A model generated the notes under the pieces. That model saw only the letters and a list, made by a program, of their open reading frames with translations, had not been told where the DNA came from and did not search any database. A DNA stretch of 64,000 nucleotides. Source: Pseudisothecium myosuroides. Its lineage: Eukaryota > Streptophyta > Bryopsida > Hypnales > Lembophyllaceae. Shown piece by piece: positions 61,101 through 64,000 of the stretch. The position numbers and the translations under genes were made by a program. Every line of letters begins with the position of its first letter. Positions within the stretch are counted from its first letter, which is position 1. The stretch lies in NCBI GenBank assembly GCA_951799445.1, contig OX637287.1:17794224-17858223 (forward strand), written 5' to 3'.

Positions 61101-62084
61101 ATGGAGAATATTATTAATAGTTGGTACATTATTATTGGATTGCATATTGAAAATAGGATTTTTTGCAAATCCACTTTGTGGTTCAATTTCAATTTGTAAA
61201 TCATTTTTCTTTCTTTCAACAATGTTATTTATTTTATCATTCTTGTTTGAAGTTAGCACCACCCACTTAGTTGGATTGATTAAAGAATTTTCTACACTAG
61301 ACCTTGGTCTTGAAGTAGGAACCTCTAGCTTTGATTGATGAATTGAAGCTTTTTCTAAATTCAAATTCACTTTTGATTTGGAATCAATCAATTCAAGTTG
61401 ATAAATTAATTTTCCTTCAATTGATCCTAATGTATTTGGATTTGAATTATTCCTAGGACTACTTTTAGGACTACTTCGTGGACTCACATTAGTAGAGCCT
61501 GCTAACAATGCAAGTCCGGTCAATCCTTGTATATCATCTTCTAATTGTTTTTTTTCTTTATTCTGTTCAAAATCATTTTTATATAAATGTATAAAATGAG
61601 GTGATAAACAATAGAGATCTAATAATCCTACATCAATTTGTGTTCCTTTTTGTGATATTATTTCTATTTGTTGATGACTATTTCCATCAATTTCATTATT
61701 TTGATCATTAATTTCTAAACAATATGTTTCAAGATTAGGATTTGAAGGAGGTGAAAACCTATAGCAATCCAACAATGCCACTTCTATTTGTGTTCCTACT
61801 TCTACAGACTTTCCATCTTCCAAATAGTCAATTTCATTATTTTCACGATGGTTCCACTCAAGTTTTGAAATGTCCGCAATTGTTGCTGCAAAAATCAAAG
61901 TTCTTCGCCGTTTTTCTGCTCCTAGATTTATTTTTTCATTATTTCTAAGTGGTGAACATGATACCATGTTCAAATGGTTCTTTGGTATATTAATATTTGG
62001 TACATATGTATCATTGTTAGCAATTACTTTGTGAAGATATAAATCTTTTAAATTAGGATTTTGATTTGATTTACTCATATCCAT
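52196..62084 (-). CDS. SCAPER: SCAPER homologue (S-phase cyclin A-associated protein in the ER)
   Basis: Human SCAPER is an ER-associated cyclin A2-binding protein also linked to cilia; its role in plants is unknown. Ten in-phase GT..AG exons: 60761-62084, 59655-60472, 59301-59439, 58064-59113, 57663-57766, 55140-56057, 54709-54813, 54089-54178, 53152-53262 and 52196-52942, summing to 1801 residues. Family hallmarks in order: WFRARLWCFLFENLSRAVDE (447-466), SLPWEVFKRPPHPRS (710-724), WLDAFATPRRGPSR (875-888), RLAKRLKQ (990-997), FEFSEPP (1090-1096), then a helical C-terminal region with ANRSYYIIRNLLPPLVPML, LPLNFNEVAIMMLQVLNN, a 30-residue exon with FYQLMSFLLTYC, ETMMFLGYATLLNPENQALL, LQKMCNLPFVFFSD (across the last junction) and RFPKGLWTYAEEFF near the end. 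Each junction restores family order. The charged coiled coil usual between ATPRR and RLAKR is missing. The N-terminus is uncertain: the ATG at 62084 is the first in frame, but the frame stays open up to a possible acceptor near 62148. Confidence 0.9.
54393..54603. mobile_element. pogo/Emigrant-like MITE, copy 2, in a SCAPER intron
   Basis: CAGTAGAACCTCTCTTATTG to CATTAAGACAGGTTCTACTG, flanked by TA on both sides, 211 bp. Inside, CCTCTCTTACTGCATAAA is repeated in tandem. It lies between the exons at 54089-54178 and 54709-54813. Confidence 0.85.
56181..57520. mobile_element. Large foldback in a SCAPER intron
   Basis: Two arms of roughly 600-750 bp are reverse complements around a loop at about 56934-56965. 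Matching pairs: GTCCTTTGGTAGGAACATGT with ACATGTTCCTACCAAAGGAC; GAAAGACCGACCGATTTTGT with the complement of ACAAAAAACGGTCGGTCTTT; TATTTGCATGCTATAG near the outer end. The left arm carries about 150 bp (56230-56395) that the right lacks. No coding capacity; the intron lies between exons 57663-57766 and 55140-56057. Confidence 0.85.
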
Positions 62085-64000
62085 TTTTAAGGCCAAATTG
62101 ATCCCATTTTCAAATAATACATATTTTAGTAATCTTATGTATGCCTACCATTCCAATGTGTGTATACTATTTAATCTTCCATTGTAATTCATTTTCTTAC
62201 AGTCTATATTAGTTTCTATGAATCTTTTTGTAGTGAAAAAAATGGATTCTATAAATGCATGATTTATTTCAATGATACTTTTGGATATTATACATTTTAT
62301 TCAAAGTAGGACTTAAGTATTGAATTTTTATTCCAAAAATTATGTATTTTTTAATAATATAGTATCATATATTTTTATTCAAGGTTAAAGAAAATATCAA
62401 TGTTGAAGATTTATTTTGATGATGTATTTATAGTCTGTTTCACTAATCCACTTTGTTACATTGCATATATATATATTTTTTGATTCTAGAATTATAAAAT
62501 AAGTGTAACAAAGTTATTATGTACAAACTATAATTGTAAAATATTTTTTCTTTTAACTAAAGTCCCCTTAAGTTTAAGATTTTTGCAAGCTAGATAACTT
62601 TAAACTTCTTGAGGAAAATGCTTCAACACCTTTGAAAAAAAGATCTACATTTATTATCCCAATCTTTAGCTCATCTTTTGTAAGAGGTACCAAGAGTTGG
62701 TTGAAGAGAATATTTATAAGTCATTCTTTGAGAACCATGCATATGATCCATCATATATGTCAAATCTTGAGTCTCTTATAGATCGACCTCCAAATTAAAA
62801 CATCTGTGTTATGCAACTTTATTATTAATTCATTATTATTCAAAATTTTGAGAACTTTTACAAAAAAATGGTACATGTTATTATTGAAAAATGTTCAAAG
62901 TAGCATATTTAAAATCAATTTTGTCTTTATATAGAATGCCAATTTAGCTTAGTGAAATTATTAAAAAAATTACTTATAATAGAATTTGAAATAATAATAA
63001 ATGAAGTACAAATACATTGTCATAAATGCTTGAACTATATTGCCAAATTTTACTTTTTTTGTATGATACAAGTAAATTTAGAACCAACATTAGAAATGCA
63101 TAAAAAGAATATGAAATTCCTATATTCTAATTTAAATTGAAGAAAATTTGATAGAATTTTGTTATGTTAGATTTTTTACACATAAAATTATACACTAGAT
63201 ACATAGGTATTAGTCTAAAATTAGACCAATTCATAATTGAAAACCTTTATTTATATTTGTTCTTAACAAGATTTTTCAATAAAATTAGACTGCAAGATTT
63301 TTTCACCATCCATTGTAGAAAGATGTAGTAGGTTATTGATAAAGAGACATTTCATTCTCTTCATTGAAATAAATGAAAAGTTACAAGGTAAGTGTTTTAA
63401 ATTGTGATATTAGATATGAACACCTTTCAAGTATGACAAGTAGGCGAGTATTGAGAGGCCTCTAGATATATTACAAGAATGAGCCTTTCTTTGTAAATTA
63501 TGTCATAGTCATAGTCATATCATCTCTACATGGTTTCCTTGTTATGTTATCTAAAAATTCTTAATACGATCCAAGTTTACTAAAATCATGATTTTACAAT
63601 CCCTTTTGCAATCTTTTTTGACTCTTAGATAGATAAATTAGATTTCAATTTAAAATGATAGGATATAAATAAATTTTATAAATAAATAAATGCATTTTTT
63701 ATAAAATTTTCAAATAATATAAATCTAATAATATAAATTTATAAAATCATATATTTCAATGATTAAGAAATTATTTTTTATTTACAAAGTAGGCATAATA
63801 AAAAATCTCATATAAAATATATATTAGCTAAGTGATGGCATCAAATTCTATGTATATGAAAATGAATTTTACATCTACTACAAGGCTCCTATATGAGATT
63901 CTATCACAAATATATGAATAAAGTATATTCTTGAACACAATAAAACTAAGTTAGAAAGAAACCTATATAGTCATATTCAAAATTTATGATACCAAAACTA
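62085..64000. other. Upstream flank of the SCAPER gene
   Basis: Very AT-rich, with no supported gene. It may contain a further 5' exon and the promoter of SCAPER: GTAG followed by an open frame at about 62147 is a possible acceptor. Confidence 0.45.

Noticed and set aside
62100..62147. An upstream 5' extension of the first SCAPER exon
   Set aside because: The frame stays open to a possible acceptor, but I see no matching upstream exon, so the ATG at 62084 is used and the doubt is recorded there.

Overview
This is nuclear DNA of a land plant. Five protein-coding loci carry spliceosomal introns with GT..AG borders, two encode proteins with plastid-type N-termini, and the spacers are filled with plant-type LTR, TIR and foldback elements. 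I cannot place the species from sequence alone. The left part (0-40 kb) is of mixed composition; the right part (40-64 kb) is strongly AT-rich.

Layout: (1) 207-2986, minus: 5' part of a plastid dihydrolipoyl dehydrogenase gene, six exons, running off the left edge. (2) 3575-9869: a complete Ty1/copia retrotransposon with 218-bp LTRs, a 5-bp CAATC target duplication and a gag-pol frame broken by three stops. (3) 11788-12245: a TIR-bearing MITE. (4) 12373-25262: a cluster of spliceosomal snRNA genes on the plus strand, with three U1 and six U5 sequences (intact-looking, variant and broken), made by repeated duplication of U5 and U1 units with their promoters and spacers. (5) 33900-35216: a single-exon gene of the family named 'probable F-box protein At4g22030', though no F-box is visible. 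(6) 37910-39792, minus: a six-exon gene for a 230-residue plastid-type PDZ protein. (7) 52196-62084, minus: a ten-exon gene for an 1801-residue homologue of SCAPER (S-phase cyclin A-associated protein in the ER), whose introns hold a pogo-like MITE and a 1.3-kb foldback.

The genes do not form a pathway. The coherent system is the snRNA cluster. U1 pairs with 5' splice sites and U5 holds exon ends in the spliceosome. Here they share a promoter signal (core TCCCATA about 70 bp upstream) and a history of joint duplication. U1-b, U1-c, U5-a and U5-d look functional; the other copies show graded decay, and U1-a has a changed 5'-splice-site-pairing base.

The spaces between genes hold several repeat families, notably a roughly 950-bp family with TTAA-flanked inverted ends (four copies plus one inverted fragment). 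All splice models were joined by hand from reading frame, GT/AG borders and remembered family conservation; no alignment was run.
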